A stretch of 64,000 bases of DNA from Ophiodon elongatus (taxonomy: Eukaryota; Chordata; Actinopteri; Perciformes; Hexagrammidae): contig JACSYO010000170.1 of the NCBI GenBank assembly GCA_016806645.1, forward strand, positions 10,001 through 74,000. Reading direction: 5' to 3'. The first letter of the stretch is position 1, and each line of letters starts with the position of its first letter. A program made the position numbers and the translations under genes. The notes under the pieces were generated by a model. That model was not told the origin of the DNA. It did not search any database and worked only from the letters and a program-made list of their open reading frames with translations. Shown one piece after another: positions 61,220 through 64,000 of this stretch.

Positions 61220-62735
61220 AGACGAGCCTCGGTACATGCTTCACAGAAACCTTCCTGGATTTCTCAACACGCGCCTCGAAGCCTTCGGCAACCGCACATG
61301 ACATCACTACCAAACACCCGCGAGATGAACTGAGGACGTCTTCAGAATCCGGTCGTTCCAGAGCTCCGTCGCTCCCTTTAAATAACTTCTGACCTCATCT
61401 GGTCCAGAGGGTTCGTCTGATTTTAAGTGATGGCGGTCAAATAAGCAAATTATCGCTCCAAGATGGAAATTGCATCAGTTTTTTTTTGCGAGATGAGCCC
61501 TTCGATGAAATAACGTCTCGTGGCTGCTGAAACATAATCTCGTCACGTTTTTTTTTTTTTTTATTTTCCAGTGAGAAAAATAAAGTCTTGGAGAGAAAAA
61601 TTGCAACTGGTTATCTCATTGTACATCTGTCGCTCTCACTCTTGGAAGAGTTTTAATGGCGAAGTAAAGCGATACCACCAGTTACAGACAGTTCAGGTTC
61701 TCTCAACGCCTTCCCTTGAAATATACTCAGTGGCAGCTTCAAGTGGGTGGGAGTGGCCCATCGGTCAGCGTTGAAGCCAAACTCTTTTTTTTTTTTCTTT
61801 TTTTTTTGGCAAGTAATATCGGAATACCATTAATGGCGGCGACCCTGTTATTAAAGCGACGGCTGTTGTGGCCGAGCACTCGGGGACTTTGCGGGGAGAA
61901 CGAGGAAGCCGATCTGGATCGCACGTCACCGAGGCTTCCAGGAGCCGGCAACATTAAGGGGAGCTGACAGACGGAGTCCCCTGCATGATTTACAGCTAAT
62001 TCCTTCAATGCTTGGAATTTTGTGAATGGGCAAGACGGTGGCTTTCCAATATGCGTCATTAAGAGTAATTTGCCGTAAAACAAAAACAGAAGATAGTCGT
62101 AAAGTTAATCCGTCAAAGCTGCACGTTTGTGCTGACTGATGATAAATAGTGCGGCCGGTTTTCGTGCAAAGACTGGATAAACACCATAAAGATGCTGAAT
62201 ACAAAACAATAAGGGGCCATTAAAAAGGGTTTAGAGTGTTCTCATGGGTTTGCCAAAATATGTTTACTGGTTGCACCGCTACTTAATCCCCTGCCAGAGA
62301 CCAGTTTAGCTTCGCTGGGAAGTCTTTTCTAGCTGCTCCACATTCATTCACTCAGCAGGCCGCTTAGATCACAGACCTCTCACCCCACTTATTTGGTTGT
62401 TTGTGTTCACCAATCAGCCAGTAATCCCCCAGAAATGTCTAAAGCAGTCTTTTGGGTTTTTTTTTTTTTTGCTAATGGAGCCCTCCCTGCTCCTCAGCTG
62501 TCAGCATGCCGGGGAGGGGACGGGGTCAGGGAGGGCACTCTCCACCGGGGTGAGGAGGTCTAGAGAGGCTGCACAGGCCCATTCACATTCACAAGATTTA
62601 TAATAACTCTGCTCCGTCTGCTGAACTTTTGGGGGACGGAGCGAGAGGAAGTCCAAAACGGGGAAAGTTATTGTTGCTTGTTTGCTGTGTTGCAGCAACT
62701 TACTGCAAGGAACTTTATAACTGGTTATGAAACAG
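61220..62735. other. Intron 3 sequence without recognised element
   Basis: T-rich runs at 61550-61563, 61784-61808 and 62456-62472. No exon recognised. Confidence 0.4.
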
Positions 62736-62739
62736 CCTC

Positions 62740-63120
62740 TATAGGACCTTCATACGTAAACGAGACCATCGGAGAGAAGATGTAGTTCTTCTAAATGCTC
62801 GTCGTCGGGGCCACCGGGTCAGGTTCGGAGCAAAGTGGGATAAAAAGCAGAGCTTCGCCTCTCGGCTCCTCCTGGTCCCCGCTGGGAGCCGACACCAACG
62901 CCACGCTCCTGGAGACCCAGGACGTATTGCTGGACCTGCTGGAGGGAAGGGGGGCAACGGGTGAACCAGAACCAGGACTGAGAGGGGGCAGACTGTCAAA
63001 CACCTGCTGCAGTAGAATGAGAGGTTCTCTAAAGGGACCCTGGTGCTCAGAGACACTACCTCTTTCAAACAGGAGCCGTCAAAATCAAGGCAAATACGGG
63101 TTCCTCGTATTAACTTTAAC
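62740..63120 (+). repeat. Dispersed repeat family A, copy 3 (unexpanded)
   Basis: Contains GGGGCCACCGGGTCAGG, GCTGGGAGCCGACACCAACG, CTGGAGACCCAGGACGTATT, GAACCAGGACTGAGAGGGGG, CCTGGTGCTCAGAGACACTA and GTTCCTCGTATTAACTTTAA, in the order of copy 1. It lacks the minisatellite and the CTC expansion, having only GCAGAGCTTCGCCTCTCGGC between left and right parts. Confidence 0.8.
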
Positions 63121-63123
63121 CTT

Positions 63124-63125
<2 letters not shown>

Positions 63126-63182
<57 letters not shown>
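63126..63182. repeat. (CA)n microsatellite
   Basis: About 28 CA units immediately at the 3' end of family A copy 3. Confidence 0.95.
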
Positions 63183-63185
<3 letters not shown>

Positions 63186-63189
63186 TGTT

Positions 63190-63600
63190 TAAACGGTGAT
63201 GAGATGGGAAAACATCCATAATGCTGCAGTCAGCTACATCATAAAGAATTTAACTCAACCCTTGAGTGACTTATGGAGGTACAAGTCTTTTTAAAAGCTG
63301 TGTTTCATAATGATAAAACGCATCACATTTTAAATAGATTGTAATTCTACAGACGTCTACCAGACGGGCTCGTGGCCAGAAGCCCTGAAACTCTGACTAT
63401 TTTCCGGTCCCCCCCCCCCAGCTCTCCTCCTCGTCTCTGGCCCGTCTGTCTGTCCTCCCAGAGAGGCACCCAGGGCCGGGCCCGGGGAGCCATGAAGGGC
63501 TGGTTTGTGTTTGGTTAGTGGTGCAGAGCGCCATGTGAAAAGCTTAATTTCGAAAGGTCCAGGGGGATTAAACCATGCAGGAGGCAGAAAAGGACGGAGT
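63190..63600. other. Intron 3 sequence without recognised element
   Basis: A C-run and GC-rich patch at 63409-63490 has an acceptor-like CCCCCAG, but the frame after it is not PDLIM-like. Confidence 0.4.
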
Positions 63601-63601
63601 T

Positions 63602-63614
63602 TTGTGTGTGTATG

Positions 63615-63658
<44 letters not shown>
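63602..63658. repeat. (TG)n microsatellite
   Basis: TG units with TATATA interruption near 63614-63622. Confidence 0.95.
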
Positions 63659-63736
63659 TAGTGAGGCAGGCAGGCAGGCCGAGGTCCTCGGTTAAAGACA
63701 TGCATATGATTTCAATTAAGGTCCTCCACCATTTTC

Positions 63737-63831
63737 CTTCTTCTTCTTCTTCTTCTTCTTCTTCTTCTTCTTCTTCTTCTTCTCCTACTTCTTCTCCTAC
63801 TTCTCCTCCTCCTCCTCCTCCTCCTCCTCCC
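63737..63831. repeat. (CTT)n to (CTC)n tract
   Basis: TTC units to about 63782, mixed TTC/TAC, then CTC units: a compound trinucleotide pyrimidine tract. Confidence 0.95.
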
Positions 63832-64000
63832 TGACCAAACTGTGGTTGTGAACTGAGCCCTTATTAGGGCCAGACTCTACAGGTGAATAGGGTTGAAAAA
63901 ACAAACTAATATATATCACCATGAAACTTCCTCAGTTGATTACTGACATTAAGACAATTATTTTTTTGTGTTACAAGTTTTTTTAAATGTTGTGTTTTAA

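Larger units (their letters stand above)
56857..64000 (+). other. pdlim4: pdlim4 intron 3, 5' part (open at window end)
   Basis: Sequence after the GTAACC donor. No segment resembles the PDLIM middle exons or the LIM zinc-binding pattern, so the intron appears to run past 64000. It contains a CA run, a 61-kb inverted-repeat element, a dispersed repeat copy at 62.7 kb, and terminal TG and CTT tracts. Confidence 0.65.

Noticed and set aside
63409..63540. Possible pdlim4 exon 4 after a CCCCCAG acceptor
   Set aside because: The frame after it does not resemble PDLIM middle exons and runs to a stop after about 40 codons.

Overview
The window looks like a teleost fish chromosome, probably a percomorph, though no single feature fixes the species. 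The evidence is: coding exons of only 80-155 bp separated by introns over 10 kb, GT-AG splice sites, very long (TG)n/(CA)n microsatellites, abundant tetranucleotide and minisatellite arrays, and several short non-autonomous repeat families typical of ray-finned fish. There are no bacterial-type operons, no RNA genes I can support, and no intact transposase or reverse transcriptase frame.

One protein-coding gene is supported: the 5' half of a PDZ-LIM gene on the + strand, best matched to pdlim4 (RIL). Exon 1 (32926-33018), exon 2 (45776-45927) and exon 3 (56775-56856) join in phase into 109 codons. They give a complete N-terminal PDZ domain followed by the start of the linker. The middle exons and the LIM domain must lie beyond position 64000. 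Intron 1 is about 12.8 kb, intron 2 about 10.8 kb, and intron 3 runs off the window. A CpG-rich block with TATA-like boxes surrounds exon 1.

Positions 1-32.6 kb are non-coding as far as I can see. They hold a small GC-rich block near 0.53-0.85 kb, a 36-bp minisatellite (2.4 kb), a (CA/CG)n tract (4.8 kb), a tetranucleotide block (7.7-8.15 kb), a 32-bp satellite (16.1-16.6 kb), an 11-bp-periodic ATTGG array (20.95 kb), an 850-bp CTC/GAG block (23.2-24.0 kb), an (AAATA)-type block (25.5 kb), a GCAACTT minisatellite (27-28 kb), and a 2.3-kb array of shuffled modules (30.3-32.6 kb) that stops at the pdlim4 promoter.

The introns hold a 150-bp higher-order repeat (34.6-35.4 kb), a long inverted repeat with an AT-rich centre (39.7-40.1 kb), a 133-nt TG run before exon 2, a CA run after exon 3, a second inverted-repeat element (61.0-61.2 kb), and copies of dispersed families also found upstream.

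The most interesting structure is in the repeats. One dispersed family occurs at 2.1, 23.1 and 62.7 kb with a different internal tandem expansion in each copy. The satellites at 16 kb and 34 kb look like two independent expansions inside one mobile-element family. A third family carries CTCF-like, YY1-like, CRE-like and GC-box motifs around and inside pdlim4. I did not find a convincing new multi-gene system; these are repeat-biology and regulatory leads.
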